A stretch of DNA of 64,000 bases from the NCBI GenBank assembly GCA_003327435.1, contig QOQV01000010.1, positions 45,796-109,795 of the forward strand, in the 5' to 3' direction. Shown in pieces: positions 1 through 8,991 of the stretch; position 1 is the first letter of the stretch, and each line of letters begins with the position of its first letter. The notes beneath the pieces were generated by a model. The model ran no database searches. It saw only the letters and a program-made list of their open reading frames with translations, and had not been told where the DNA came from. Made by a program: the position numbers and the translations under genes. Source of the stretch: Ignavibacteriota bacterium (lineage in GTDB: Bacteria > Bacteroidota > Ignavibacteria > UBA10030 > BY39).

Positions 1-961
1 TTGCAAGACTCTTTCTCATTCTAAATAATGTAAATCCAGCACCTACGAGCATACCTCCAATTGCGATAGGTCTTACTATAAATTTCCATATATTTATCGC
101 ATTTGCAATCCAGGTTTTTTCGTCCATTACACCACTTTCGGGAATCATTGAAGGACCAAGGAAATACATAATAATTGGAACAAAGAGTCCCCAAGCCAGC
201 AGTCCACCACTAAAATTCAATGATGCCAACTTAGGACCGATGATATAACCGACACCAATGTAAGCAGGTGAAACACCAGGAGAACTTAACAATATACCAC
301 CCTGAGCAGCAGCTTCACCACTTCCACGCAGGTTTATTGTAGCTTTTGAGAAGTGAACGAATTTTTCCCAGGAAGTTGCAAAAAACTTGAGTTGTCCAAG
401 AGCCTGAATTAAAGCGCCAACGCCCATTGCAGAGAATAGAAACTTAGCGCCTGTACCACCTGTTCTTCCAGCTTTGTGAATTTCACCAGCTGCTACTGAT
501 TCAGGGAATGGTAATTCCACATCCTCAACCATAACTCTGCGGAGTAATGCAACAAACATTATTCCGAGTACACCACCCGCAATCATAATAGCTGTTGATT
601 CGAGGTAGTGACCTGTAGTAGCAAATTCAGGCCAGATGCCAGCAATATAAAAAGCAGGTATTGTGAATATTGCACCGGCTGCAACCGATTCGCCAATTGA
701 ACCTACAGTTCGTGCAAAATTTTCTTCTAATATAGTACCCTTCATAACTCTTAACAGCGCCATTCCTATCACCGCAGCTGGATATGTTGCGGCAATTGTC
801 ATTCCTGCTTTTAATCCCAAATATGCATTTGCAGCACCAAGTACAACACTCATAATCAGACCGATTAATAACGCTTTAAGTGTAAACTCCTTCATATCAG
901 TTGTGGCTGGAACATAAGGTGTGTACCTTAATGCAGGACCTTTAGAAGTTGGATCTGCCAT
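1..961 (-). CDS. OPT-family oligopeptide transporter, N-terminal part (3' end outside window)
   Basis: Reading the minus strand from an ATG at 961 gives an open frame of 320 codons that runs off the left edge, so the C-terminal half is missing. The sequence is strongly hydrophobic with many membrane helices. Its start (KEFTLKALLIGLIMS followed by NAYLGLKAGMTIAATYPAAV) is typical of the OPT oligopeptide transporter family (PF03169), inner-membrane proteins of about 600-680 residues that import peptides or metal chelates. A GGAG ribosome binding site sits just upstream (AAAGGAGACTAAT before ATG). It begins 35 bases after the proline dehydrogenase stop and is probably co-transcribed with it, which would fit a peptide or amino-acid catabolism unit. 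The substrate cannot be read from the sequence. Confidence 0.88.
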   Translation of the reverse strand, partial: MADPTSKGPALRYTPYVPATTDMKEFTLKALLIGLIMSVVLGAANAYLGLKAGMTIAATYPAAVIGMALLRVMKGTILEENFARTVGSIGESVAAGAIFTIPAFYIAGIWPEFATTGHYLESTAIMIAGGVLGIMFVALLRRVMVEDVELPFPESVAAGEIHKAGRTGGTGAKFLFSAMGVGALIQALGQLKFFATSWEKFVHFSKATINLRGSGEAAAQGGILLSSPGVSPAYIGVGYIIGPKLASLNFSGGLLAWGLFVPIIMYFLGPSMIPESGVMDEKTWIANAINIWKFIVRPIAIGGMLVGAGFTLFRMRKSLA

Positions 962-996
962 ATTAGTCTCCTTTTTTAGTTGATTTATTGTTTAAT

Positions 997-1908
997 TCAT
1001 TTAAATGTATTTCTTGTGAAGATGCTCTTAAATACATAACCAGCAATCTCTGGATTTTCTTTAAATCTCCTTATAGAATATTTATACCAGTGATGCCCAT
1101 AAGGTACATAAACTCTCAAACGATGACCATCTTTTACAATGTTAGATCTTAGCTCAGGCCTTACACCCAATAACATTTGAAATTCATATTCATCCTTTTT
1201 CAATCCCATATCGGAAATTAATTTGTAGGAATTCATTACAAGTTCTTCATCATGTGTAGCAATACCAACATAAGCTTTATTTTCAAACATTATCTTCAGT
1301 ACTTTCATAAAGTTTTGATTAATTTCACTTTTCTTTTTGAAAGCAATTGTAGGCGGTTCTATATATATGCCTTTACATAGTCGGAAGTTTTTTAATCCGT
1401 TATTCATTAGCATAATTGCATCAGTCTCAGTTCGTTTTAAATACGCTTGCAGGACAATACCAACATTAGTAAATTCCTTCCGTAACTTCATATAAATTTC
1501 AATTGTATCATCTGTGCAACTTGAATCTTCCATATCGATTCTTACAAAGTTTTTTAATTCAGCTGCAGTTTTTACAATATCCCTGACATTCTGAAAACAA
1601 AATTCTTTATCTAATTTTAACCCAAGTTGCGTTAATTTTATTGAAAGATTTGAATTTAAATTTTCATTTGTTATAGTTTTCAATGTTGTTATTGCTGCCT
1701 GTTTCGCATTAAGAGCCTCCTCCTCCTTGGTAATAGATTCCCCAAGTACATCCATTGTTGCCATCATATTTTGAGAATTTAAAAACCGAACAGTGTTCAC
1801 AGCATCGATTAACTCTTCGCCTGCAATATATCTATTTGCAAAATATCTTACAATAGGACGTGGGACCAAAGGTATGGTTGCAACGATAAACTTGTTGAGT
1901 ATTTGCAT
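997..1908 (-). CDS. Proline dehydrogenase (PRODH domain protein)
   Basis: A 303-residue protein of the monofunctional proline dehydrogenase family (PF01619). It oxidises proline to pyrroline-5-carboxylate with FAD and passes electrons to the quinone pool. The family signature near the C-terminus is visible as YVPYGHHWYKYSIRRFKENP, whose arginine pair binds the proline carboxylate. RIDMEDSS and GIATHDEELV are other barrel motifs of the family. Length is normal for the stand-alone enzyme; the P5C dehydrogenase domain of PutA is absent and not encoded nearby. The N-terminus (IPLVPRPIVRYFANRYIAG) is typical, supporting the start at 1908, although no good ribosome binding site precedes it. The downstream OPT transporter may supply proline-containing peptides (inference). 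Confidence 0.93.
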   Translation of the reverse strand: MQILNKFIVATIPLVPRPIVRYFANRYIAGEELIDAVNTVRFLNSQNMMATMDVLGESITKEEEALNAKQAAITTLKTITNENLNSNLSIKLTQLGLKLDKEFCFQNVRDIVKTAAELKNFVRIDMEDSSCTDDTIEIYMKLRKEFTNVGIVLQAYLKRTETDAIMLMNNGLKNFRLCKGIYIEPPTIAFKKKSEINQNFMKVLKIMFENKAYVGIATHDEELVMNSYKLISDMGLKKDEYEFQMLLGVRPELRSNIVKDGHRLRVYVPYGHHWYKYSIRRFKENPEIAGYVFKSIFTRNTFK

Positions 1909-1996
1909 TCTACAATTTTATTTTTTGTGGATTTATTTTTATTAAATTTTATTGCAATATATGTAAGATGCACTTAAAAATCAAACTTAAAGTATT

Positions 1997-2539
1997 TTAT
2001 TTAAACAATAGATTGACTACCCAAACCGACATTAAAATGCTAGCGATATCGGCTATAATTCCAGCCGGAACCGCGTGACGAGTCCTGGTTATGCTCACGG
2101 ATCCAAAATAAACTGCAAGCACATAAAAAGTGGTTTCACCACTCCCCATCATCACTGATACCATTCGTCCAATTAATGAATCTGCTCCATGTGCCTTTAT
2201 TATTTCTGACATTACGCCTAATGCGCCACTACCAGAAAGTGGACGCATTATTGCCATTGGTAAGGCTTCGGCAGGCATCCCAATTAAATTTGTAACTGGA
2301 GAAAGTATTGTAGTCAAAATATCCATTGCACCACCAGTACGAAAAACTCCGATCGCAACTAACATTGCAACTAAATAAGGAATGATCCTAACCCCAACAT
2401 TAAATCCTTCCTTTGCACCCTCAATAAATACTTCATATATTTTTACTTTTTTTATTGCACCATAACTTACGATGAATAACACTAACAAAGGAATTGCAAC
2501 AATTGATAATATCTGAATAAAACTTACAATTGAGTCCAT
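1997..2539 (-). CDS. spmB: Spore maturation protein B-like membrane protein (SpmB)
   Basis: A 180-residue, very hydrophobic protein of the nucleoside-recognition 'Gate' family (PF07670), matching SpmB. Visible family segments are FIEGAKEGFNVGVRIIPYLVAMLVAIGVFR, split around a helix, and MRPLSGSGALG followed by MMGSGETTFYVLAVYFGS. Its ATG overlaps the spmA stop by one base (TAATG), so translation is probably coupled. SpmA/SpmB pairs were named for spore core dehydration in Bacillus, but occur in many non-spore-formers where their function is unknown. Nothing else here suggests sporulation. Confidence 0.9.
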   Translation of the reverse strand: MDSIVSFIQILSIVAIPLLVLFIVSYGAIKKVKIYEVFIEGAKEGFNVGVRIIPYLVAMLVAIGVFRTGGAMDILTTILSPVTNLIGMPAEALPMAIMRPLSGSGALGVMSEIIKAHGADSLIGRMVSVMMGSGETTFYVLAVYFGSVSITRTRHAVPAGIIADIASILMSVWVVNLLFK

Positions 2540-3525
2540 TACTTTGAATTCTCCTCCAGTTGTTTTCTAAAAATCTTTAACTTTGATAGCAACTTCACAG
2601 TTATAACACCTACTATCGTACTAACAGTAGTTGCAACAATCACAGGACCTAATATTTCTGTAGGATTGGCAGAACCACTTGCAGCTCTTATTGCAATTAC
2701 CGTAGCAGGTATCAATTGCACATTACTTGTGTTGATTACCAGAAATGTGCACATAGCATCTGTTGCAGTGCCTAATTTTTTATTCAGCTTATTCAGTTCC
2801 TGCATTGCTTTTAAACCCAATGGAGTTGCAGCATTTGCAAGTCCTAAAATATTTGCCGAGATATTCATTATCATTGCACCCATAGCAGGATGATCAGCTG
2901 GAACATCAGGGAATAATTTCACAGTTATAGGTTTTAACCAACCCGCTATCTTTTGAACAAGTCCAGAAGCTTCAGCAATTTTCATTAACCCAAGCCACAA
3001 AGTCATAATACCGATTAAGCCAATCGAGAGCTCAACAGCAGTGCGAGCATATTTAACTATTCCTTCGTTGGTAACAGAATTTAATCTTACAAATTTTACT
3101 GGATCCACAATTAATTGCACATTAAAATTCTTATCAGATTCCTTCTCAAAATATATTTTACCGTGTAGTATATTTCCATCTTTTTGTTGGCCTTTGGACT
3201 GTTCCTTCCAGATAGAAGGTGAATTGGAGTCAAGTTTTATTTCTATATATGCTGTATTGTTATCAATAAAAGTTATATCCGCTTGCTGAATTAAATCCTC
3301 GGTAAGATTAACATTATAAAGTTTTTTAATTTCTTGCTTATTTATTCTAATCGAGCAAAGATACTTTTCCCCTCGCTCGCGAATGATGATGGGATTATTA
3401 ATAATTACTGTTGCGGATATTTTTTTCCCAGTCTGATATCTATCAGTCGAAACATCATATAAATCCAGACTAATAGCAGTTAAAATTCCAATCAGGATTA
3501 AAGTTAACCAGATATAGTTAAGCAT
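2539..3525 (-). CDS. spmA: Spore maturation protein A-like membrane protein with inserted extracytoplasmic domain (SpmA)
   Basis: A 328-residue protein. Residues 4-22 form the usual first membrane helix of SpmA, and residues from about 152 onward match the rest of SpmA (LSIGLIGIMTLWLGLMKIAE, FPDVPADHPAMGAMIMN, ANAATPLGLKAMQELN, FLVINTSNVQLIPATVIAIR). Ordinary SpmA is about 195 residues, with these parts adjacent. Here roughly 130 residues (22-150), hydrophilic and beta-rich, are inserted between them and should face outside the cytoplasm. The gene is directly followed by spmB with a one-base overlap. The SpmA core assignment is secure; the function of the insert is unknown. Confidence 0.9.
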   Translation of the reverse strand: MLNYIWLTLILIGILTAISLDLYDVSTDRYQTGKKISATVIINNPIIIRERGEKYLCSIRINKQEIKKLYNVNLTEDLIQQADITFIDNNTAYIEIKLDSNSPSIWKEQSKGQQKDGNILHGKIYFEKESDKNFNVQLIVDPVKFVRLNSVTNEGIVKYARTAVELSIGLIGIMTLWLGLMKIAEASGLVQKIAGWLKPITVKLFPDVPADHPAMGAMIMNISANILGLANAATPLGLKAMQELNKLNKKLGTATDAMCTFLVINTSNVQLIPATVIAIRAASGSANPTEILGPVIVATTVSTIVGVITVKLLSKLKIFRKQLEENSK

Positions 3526-3586
3526 AGATAATCTTTTCGTATAGGATTCTGATTTTATATAAATTGAAACTAAAAAAAATTCTAAC

Positions 3587-4114
3587 TTAAAAATGTATTT
3601 TGATACTTATACTTAGTGGACTGTAATACTTAAGTGTACTCAAATCATCACCAACATCAAATTCAAACAAATTTGCATCGACATAAGCGTCTAAAATGTT
3701 TGCAAAATATAGGATACCTAAATACCAGGCGAATTTATCCCGTTCAGTTCTGTAAAAATCCCTGATCACTTTGTATTGATAATTACCACTTGGCGGAAAT
3801 AATACCAAACTTTCGGAATATAGTTTTTTATAATTTCTATAATTTTTATTTAAATCATTCCATTCATACCCCCAATAAGCTGCCAATCCTAAAATGATTG
3901 GTATTTTCCAGTACGATTCATTATAAAATTGTCCAGCTCCAGGCAACAGAGCTGAATAAAGCATTGCCATAGTAGGAGACTTTCTGTTATGAACCTTACT
4001 TTCAAGCTTGTTAGAATCCTGATCTGCAAACCTGATCATATGTTGTGAAAATGATGAGTTATAGTAGAAGATAACCAAGTATATAAACAATAATCTTAAA
4101 AAGAGCCGATGCAT
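3587..4114 (-). CDS. DUF5683-family membrane-associated protein
   Basis: A 175-residue protein with an N-terminal hydrophobic signal (LFLRLLFIYLVIFYY) and the segment MAMLYSALLPGAGQFYNESYWK, characteristic of the DUF5683 family of the Bacteroidota/Chlorobi group. The family is predicted to be envelope-associated and has no known activity. In other genomes it often lies near parA/parB, as here, where it ends the run UPF0173-parA-parB-ridA. It starts 9 bases after ridA. The stretch AAYWGYEWNDLNKNYRNYKKL is polar and aromatic-rich. No catalytic motif is seen. Confidence 0.8.
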   Translation of the reverse strand: MHRLFLRLLFIYLVIFYYNSSFSQHMIRFADQDSNKLESKVHNRKSPTMAMLYSALLPGAGQFYNESYWKIPIILGLAAYWGYEWNDLNKNYRNYKKLYSESLVLFPPSGNYQYKVIRDFYRTERDKFAWYLGILYFANILDAYVDANLFEFDVGDDLSTLKYYSPLSISIKIHF

Positions 4115-4123
4115 AGTTCAAAT

Positions 4124-4513
4124 TTAAACATTAACAACTAAGGCAATTACTTCTATTTCAATTTTTGCATCACGAGGTAATTTTGAAACTTCAACCGTTG
4201 TTCGCGCTGGTATTGATTCCGAAAAATATTCATTATATACTTCATTCATCCCTGCAAAATCTTTCATATCCGCCAGATAAACTGTTGTTTTCAGGACAGA
4301 ATGTAAAGTTGCCCCTGATGCTGCCAATACAGCAGAGAGGTTATTCAATACCTGCCTGGTCTGCACTTTTATATCACCCTCCACAAGATTTCCAGTTTGA
4401 GGATCAATTGGTATTTGTCCAGCAGTAAAAACGAAACAACCTGATCCTATTACAGCTTGACTGTATGGTCCGATCGGTGCTGGGGCATTCTCAGTATAAA
4501 TTTTTTTCCTCAT
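4124..4513 (-). CDS. ridA: RidA-family enamine/imine deaminase
   Basis: A 129-residue protein of the YjgF/YER057c/UK114 (Rid) family, which hydrolyses reactive 2-iminobutanoate or 2-aminoacrylate formed by PLP enzymes, usually as a cytoplasmic trimer. The family marks are all present: N-terminal [12 protein letters not shown], then [13 protein letters not shown], and the C-terminal [23 protein letters not shown] containing the active-site arginine. Length is exactly typical. It starts 7 bases after the parB stop. Confidence 0.95.
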   Translation of the reverse strand: MRKKIYTENAPAPIGPYSQAVIGSGCFVFTAGQIPIDPQTGNLVEGDIKVQTRQVLNNLSAVLAASGATLHSVLKTTVYLADMKDFAGMNEVYNEYFSESIPARTTVEVSKLPRDAKIEIEVIALVVNV

Positions 4514-4520
4514 AATTGCC

Positions 4521-5444
4521 TCATATATTGTTTTTTAGGTTCATAATTAATTCTATTAATCTATCTAAATCTTCATTCGAGTAAAATTCAATAATTATTT
4601 CTCCCTTACCATCTTTCTTAGGGTTAATATTTACTTTTGTACCAAGCAACTGTCTAAGTTTTTGTTCGATATCGATTAAAGATGTACCCTTAACTTCTTG
4701 ATTTTCTTTAATCTTAATTTCCGGTTTTTTATTGATGTCGCGTACTAATCTTTCGACCTGTCGAACATTCAAGTCATTCTTTATAATCTTATTAAATATT
4801 TTAAATTGAGTTTTTTCATCAGGTAAACTTACAAGCATTCGAGCATGGCCAGCAGATATTTTATTCTCTCTTAGAGCTTTCTGTATTGGTTCTGGTAATC
4901 GCAGTAACCTGATAAAATTAATCACAGTCGTACGATCCTTACCGATACGCTCCGCTACCTGTTCATAAGTTAAATTACACTCAGTAATTAATCTTTGATA
5001 CGAAATTGCTATTTCAATTGGATTTAAATATTCTCTTTGCAAATTTTCGATCAGTGCAAGCTCGAGCATCTCCTCATCCGATTTTACCTCGATTATGTAT
5101 GCTGGTATTTTATTCATTCCCGCATCAGTAGCTGCTCTGACCCTTCTTTCACCTGCAATAAGTTCAAAATAATCTTCTTTTCTTCTTACTGTGATTGGTT
5201 GAATAATACCTTTTTCAAGAATTGATTTTTTTAATTCATCAAGGGCTTTTTCGTCAAAATCGGCACGAGGTTGAAAAGGATTTGGTCGAATCTTCTCTAT
5301 ATCAATAAGCACTATACCTTCAGTTTCACGAACCACTGTTTCAACCTTTTTATCAATTTTCTGTTCAACTGGTTGAGTTTCTCCTTCAACTGGACCAATT
5401 AATGCAGCTAATCCTTTGCCAAGGCCACCTTTAATTTTGGACAT
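4521..5444 (-). CDS. parB: Chromosome partitioning protein ParB
   Basis: ParB/Spo0J CTPase that binds parS and loads with ParA for chromosome segregation. The N-terminus [12 protein letters not shown] is the ParA-contacting segment. The CTP-binding boxes follow (RPNPFQPR, then [11 protein letters not shown] and [12 protein letters not shown]), then a helix-turn-helix ([25 protein letters not shown]) and a C-terminal dimerisation region. I chose the ATG at 5444 (307 residues) over an in-frame GTG at 5450, because the AGG ribosome binding site lies at a better distance. The gene overlaps the end of parA by 14 bases, indicating coupling. I did not notice a parS palindrome (TGTTNCACGTGAAACA) in the window. 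Confidence 0.94.
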   Translation of the reverse strand: MSKIKGGLGKGLAALIGPVEGETQPVEQKIDKKVETVVRETEGIVLIDIEKIRPNPFQPRADFDEKALDELKKSILEKGIIQPITVRRKEDYFELIAGERRVRAATDAGMNKIPAYIIEVKSDEEMLELALIENLQREYLNPIEIAISYQRLITECNLTYEQVAERIGKDRTTVINFIRLLRLPEPIQKALRENKISAGHARMLVSLPDEKTQFKIFNKIIKNDLNVRQVERLVRDINKKPEIKIKENQEVKGTSLIDIEQKLRQLLGTKVNINPKKDGKGEIIIEFYSNEDLDRLIELIMNLKNNI

Positions 5445-6234
5445 TTTCACTTACCTGTTCTTTTTGAAAATGATTATTTCGGTACAAAAATTCCTGGGCT
5501 AAACCCATATAATTTCTTGCACCACTCGATACAGCATCATAAAGTAAGATTGGTTTACCATAACTTGGAGCTTCACTCAATCTTACATTTCTTGAAATTA
5601 CAGTTCGATATACTTTTTCACCGAAGTATTTCTTAACTTCTTCTACTATTTGATTGGATAGCCTTAATCTTCCATCAAACATCGTCATAACCACTCCTTC
5701 AATTTCAAGTCGGTGGTTTATATTTTTCTTCACCAAATTAATTGTATTCAATAATTGAGTTAAACCTTCAAGCGCATAATATTCACACTGGACTGGAATT
5801 AATACAGAATCGGCAGCCACAAGAGCATTTAAAGTAATTAAACCGAGTGAGGGTGGGCAATCTATGAAAATGAACTCATAATTATTTTTTAACTTCTCAA
5901 CAACTCGAGCAAGAAGTTTTTCCCTTCCTTCTATTTCAACTAACTCCACTTCAGCACCCACAAGATTGATGTTTGATGGAAGTAAAGATAAGTATGGCAT
6001 TTCAGTTTTCTTTATCACAGAAGCTGGTTCAACTTCATTAATAAGTACATCATAAATACTTGGTTCGATGCTTCTGTGGTCAAAACCCAAACCCGAAGTG
6101 GCATTGGATTGAGGATCGCTATCAATCAACAAAACATTAACTTCAGCTGCGGCAATAAATGCAGAAAGATTGATAGCAGTAGTTGTTTTGCCAACCCCAC
6201 CTTTCTGATTCGCAATAGTGACAACTTTACTCAC
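5431..6234 (-). CDS. parA: Chromosome partitioning ATPase ParA (Soj)
   Basis: A 267-residue ParA/MinD-type ATPase. The deviant Walker A box KGGVGKTT lies at residues 11-18, the A' region IDSDPQSNATSGLG follows, and Walker B is FIFIDCPPSLGLIT. YYALEGLTQL and RLRLSNQIVEEV are characteristic of chromosomal Soj rather than plasmid ParA, which carry extra N-terminal DNA-binding domains. It works with the overlapping parB. It begins 11 bases after the UPF0173 hydrolase stop, so the three are probably one transcript. Confidence 0.95.
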   Translation of the reverse strand: MSKVVTIANQKGGVGKTTTAINLSAFIAAAEVNVLLIDSDPQSNATSGLGFDHRSIEPSIYDVLINEVEPASVIKKTEMPYLSLLPSNINLVGAEVELVEIEGREKLLARVVEKLKNNYEFIFIDCPPSLGLITLNALVAADSVLIPVQCEYYALEGLTQLLNTINLVKKNINHRLEIEGVVMTMFDGRLRLSNQIVEEVKKYFGEKVYRTVISRNVRLSEAPSYGKPILLYDAVSSGARNYMGLAQEFLYRNNHFQKEQVSENVQN

Positions 6235-6245
6235 AATATTCTCTT

Positions 6246-6923
6246 TCAGATTTCAATCGTTTCACCAAAACCTAATACTTTACCTTCGTAACCTTTATCT
6301 TGAATTTTCTTAACAAACAAATCCGGATCTGCTTTTATCACTGGAAAAGTATTATAGTGCATTGGAATAACAAACTTTGGATTAACAAGTTCGACAGCTT
6401 TAACGGCATCATCAATTCCCATTGTAAAATTATCACCAATCGGTACAAGCATTAAATCTACAGGATTCATTTCACCAATTAATTTCATATCTGCAAACAA
6501 GCCAGTATCCCCTGTATGATATACAGTTTTATTATCCATTGTCACAAGAGCACCTGAGGGTTCACCTGTATAGGTTCCTTCTGCCGAAGAGGAACCATGA
6601 TGAGCAATTGTAAATTTGACTTTACCAAATGGAAAATTATAACTCCCCCCAATATGCATATTATGGGCTTTAGCACCTTTTGCAGCGACATAATTTGCAA
6701 GCTCATTCACAGCAATTATAGTAGCATTATTTCTCTTTGCAATACTAACAGAATCACCCAAGTGATCTCCGTGCCCATGTGTGACCACTATATAATCTAC
6801 AACTATATCTTTCTCTCTTACAGGAGAAAGAGGATTTCCCTCAATAAACGGATCGATTATCAGTTTATATTTTCCGTCATTCAGCAAAAATACTGAATGT
6901 CCATAGTATGTAATTTTTAACAT
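6246..6923 (-). CDS. UPF0173-type metal-dependent hydrolase (metallo-beta-lactamase fold)
   Basis: A 225-residue protein of the UPF0173/YtkL group in the metallo-beta-lactamase superfamily. The metal-binding motif HGHGDH is at residues 49-54. Further ligands are plausible in IAHHGSSS and TGDTGLFADM, and the C-terminal VIPMHYNTFP is typical of the group. The physiological substrate is unknown. It is the first gene of the leftward run; GGAGG precedes the ATG, and a TTGCAA-17-TATATT promoter lies at 6964-6992. Confidence 0.92.
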   Translation of the reverse strand: MLKITYYGHSVFLLNDGKYKLIIDPFIEGNPLSPVREKDIVVDYIVVTHGHGDHLGDSVSIAKRNNATIIAVNELANYVAAKGAKAHNMHIGGSYNFPFGKVKFTIAHHGSSSAEGTYTGEPSGALVTMDNKTVYHTGDTGLFADMKLIGEMNPVDLMLVPIGDNFTMGIDDAVKAVELVNPKFVIPMHYNTFPVIKADPDLFVKKIQDKGYEGKVLGFGETIEI

Positions 6924-6963
6924 AGAACCTCCATTTATTTGGAAATTAAGTTAATTACATTCA

Positions 6964-6992
6964 AATATAATTTTTTTTTAAAACTATTGCAA
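6964..6992 (-). promoter_or_regulatory. Sigma-70-like promoter for the UPF0173-parA-parB run
   Basis: On the minus strand a -35 box TTGCAA (6987-6992) is followed after exactly 17 bases by a -10 box TATATT (6964-6969). The start would be about 6957, giving a leader of roughly 34 bases before the ATG at 6923. This is a sequence match only. Confidence 0.6.
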
Positions 6993-7040
6993 AGATTTAA
7001 TGAAACCACTAACTCAATAAGTCCGTAAATTTCCGAAAAA

Positions 7041-7069
7041 TTGCAAAATATTCATTTTTTTTTTATAAT
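7041..7069 (+). promoter_or_regulatory. Sigma-70-like promoter for the moxR-bat operon
   Basis: A -35 box TTGCAA (7041-7046), a 17-base T-rich spacer and a consensus -10 box TATAAT (7064-7069) precede moxR, predicting a leader of about 50 bases. It is divergent from the promoter at 6964-6992; the 203-base gap contains nothing else I recognise. Confidence 0.68.
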
Positions 7070-7126
7070 TTTAAACTTATTCATTAAAAAAACCATCAAA
7101 TATACCAATCAACAAAGGAGCTCGAA

Positions 7127-8113
7127 ATGACAGATATTAAGGCACTAAATGAAAAAATCCAAAAGGAAAGCGCATTTATTGATTTATTAATGATGGAAAT
7201 TGGAAAAGTCATAGTCGGACAAAAATATATGCTTGAGCGGCTTATTATTGGTCTATTATCAAACGGACATATTTTGCTTGAAGGAGTTCCCGGACTTGCA
7301 AAAACGCTTGCAATTAAAACTTTAGCAGCCGCAGTGCAAACTAAATTTCAAAGAATACAATTTACTCCTGATCTCCTACCAGCTGATCTAATCGGTACAA
7401 TGATTTATAACCAACGAAAGGAAGAATTTACAGTTCGCAAGGGTCCTATATTTGCAAATTTTATTCTTGCAGATGAAATCAATAGAGCACCGGCAAAAGT
7501 CCAATCGGCACTTCTGGAAGCGATGCAGGAACGCCAGGTGACTATAGGTGAGGAAACCTACAAACTCGATGAGCCATTCCTGGTTTTAGCAACACAGAAC
7601 CCTATTGAACAGGAAGGAACATATCCATTACCCGAAGCACAGGTAGATAGATTTATGTTAAAAATCAAAATCACATATCCAAATCGTGATGAGGAAAGAT
7701 TAATTATTCGGCAAAATATAACTGATTCAATTCCAAAAGTCAAACAGGTTATTTCTCCAGCTGAAATTCTGAAAGCACGAACTGTAGTACAGGAAGTTTA
7801 CATGGATGAAAAAATTGAAAAGTATATTTTGGATATTGTGTTCGCTACACGGGAACCAAAAAACTATAACCTTGAAAAAATCTCATCCTTCATCAGTTAC
7901 GGTGCATCACCAAGAGCAAGTATTTACATGGCTCTGGCATCAAAAGCATATGCTTTCATAAAGCGGCGTGGCTATGTGATTCCTGAGGATGTGCGAGCAG
8001 TTTGTCATGATGTGTTAAGACATAGAATCGCTGTTACATATGAAGCAGAAGCGGAAAACATTAATTCAGAAGATATAATCAACGAAATTCTTAATACTAT
8101 AGAAGTTCCATAA
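7127..8113 (+). CDS. moxR: MoxR-family AAA+ ATPase
   Basis: A 328-residue AAA+ ATPase of the MoxR class. Walker A GVPGLAKT is at residues 53-60 and Walker B FILADEINRAP near 112-122, followed by QERQVTIG and the sensor 1 segment VLATQNPIEQEGTYPLPEAQ. The C-terminal lid contains YGASPRAS. MoxR proteins act as chaperones for VWA-domain partners. Here it is followed by a DUF58 protein and two VWA proteins, the standard order of the Bat aerotolerance operon. The ATG has a good AGGAG ribosome binding site. The next gene begins 2 bases after the stop. Confidence 0.95.
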   Translation: MTDIKALNEKIQKESAFIDLLMMEIGKVIVGQKYMLERLIIGLLSNGHILLEGVPGLAKTLAIKTLAAAVQTKFQRIQFTPDLLPADLIGTMIYNQRKEEFTVRKGPIFANFILADEINRAPAKVQSALLEAMQERQVTIGEETYKLDEPFLVLATQNPIEQEGTYPLPEAQVDRFMLKIKITYPNRDEERLIIRQNITDSIPKVKQVISPAEILKARTVVQEVYMDEKIEKYILDIVFATREPKNYNLEKISSFISYGASPRASIYMALASKAYAFIKRRGYVIPEDVRAVCHDVLRHRIAVTYEAEAENINSEDIINEILNTIEVP

Positions 8114-8115
8114 AA

Positions 8116-8991
8116 ATGGAAACCTCTGAACTACTAAAAAAAGTTAGAAAAATTGAAATTAAAACTCGAGGACTTGCAAATCAGATATTCTCTGGTGAAT
8201 ACCATAGTGTTTTTAAAGGTAGAGGTATGGCTTTCAGTGAAGTTAGAGAATATCAGATTGGTGACGATATTCGTTCAATAGATTGGAATGTAACCGCAAG
8301 ATTTAATCATCCATATGTTAAAGTATATGAAGAAGAAAGAGAACTTACTGTAATGATTCTTGTAGATGTCAGTGGTTCAGAAGTATTTGGTACATCTACA
8401 CAGTTGAAGAAGGATCTCGCAATTGAGCTTTGCGCAGTTCTTGCTTTTTCTGCTATTCAAAATAATGACAAAGTTGGAATAATTTTTTTCAGCGATATAA
8501 TTGAAAAATTTATCCCACCCAAAAAAGGTAGAACACATATTTTAAGAATTATTAGAGAACTTATTGATTTCAAACCACAACACAACAAAACTAACATAAG
8601 CGAAGCTCTGATTTATTTGAGAAATGTCATAAAGAAAAGAAGTATTGCTTTTTTAATTTCTGATTTTATCGACCAGGGTTTTGAAGACGCATTAAAAATA
8701 GCAAATAAGAAACATGATGTTGTTGCAATCAATATCTACGACTATCGGGAAAAAGAATTACCTAAAATTGGATTATTAAGTTTGTTTGACGCTGAAACAG
8801 GAGTTTACCAACTTGTTGATACATCGAATACTATGGTCATTGAAAAATACAAAAACTGGTATAGAAAAAGAGATGAAAATCTCAAACAAATTTTTCGTCG
8901 TTGCGGGGTCGATTCTATTAAAATCCGTACAGATGAATCATATGTTCAACCATTGATGAACTTTTTCAGATTAAGAGAAAAAAGATGGTAG
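8116..8991 (+). CDS. DUF58 domain protein (VWA-like fold)
   Basis: A 291-residue protein of the DUF58 family (PF01882). The hallmark is SGEYHSVFKGRGMAFSEVRE followed by YQIGDDIRSIDWNVTARF. A degenerate MIDAS-like motif appears as VDVSGSEVFG. The protein lacks the N-terminal membrane helices of longer DUF58 proteins, so is probably cytoplasmic and a substrate or adaptor of the adjacent MoxR. It overlaps the following gene by a few bases if that gene starts at 8985. Confidence 0.93.
   Translation: METSELLKKVRKIEIKTRGLANQIFSGEYHSVFKGRGMAFSEVREYQIGDDIRSIDWNVTARFNHPYVKVYEEERELTVMILVDVSGSEVFGTSTQLKKDLAIELCAVLAFSAIQNNDKVGIIFFSDIIEKFIPPKKGRTHILRIIRELIDFKPQHNKTNISEALIYLRNVIKKRSIAFLISDFIDQGFEDALKIANKKHDVVAINIYDYREKELPKIGLLSLFDAETGVYQLVDTSNTMVIEKYKNWYRKRDENLKQIFRRCGVDSIKIRTDESYVQPLMNFFRLREKRW

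Noticed and set aside
4521..6923. A parS centromere near parAB.
   Set aside because: I saw no TGTTNCACGTGAAACA-like palindrome in this region or elsewhere in the window; manual reading could miss a degenerate one.
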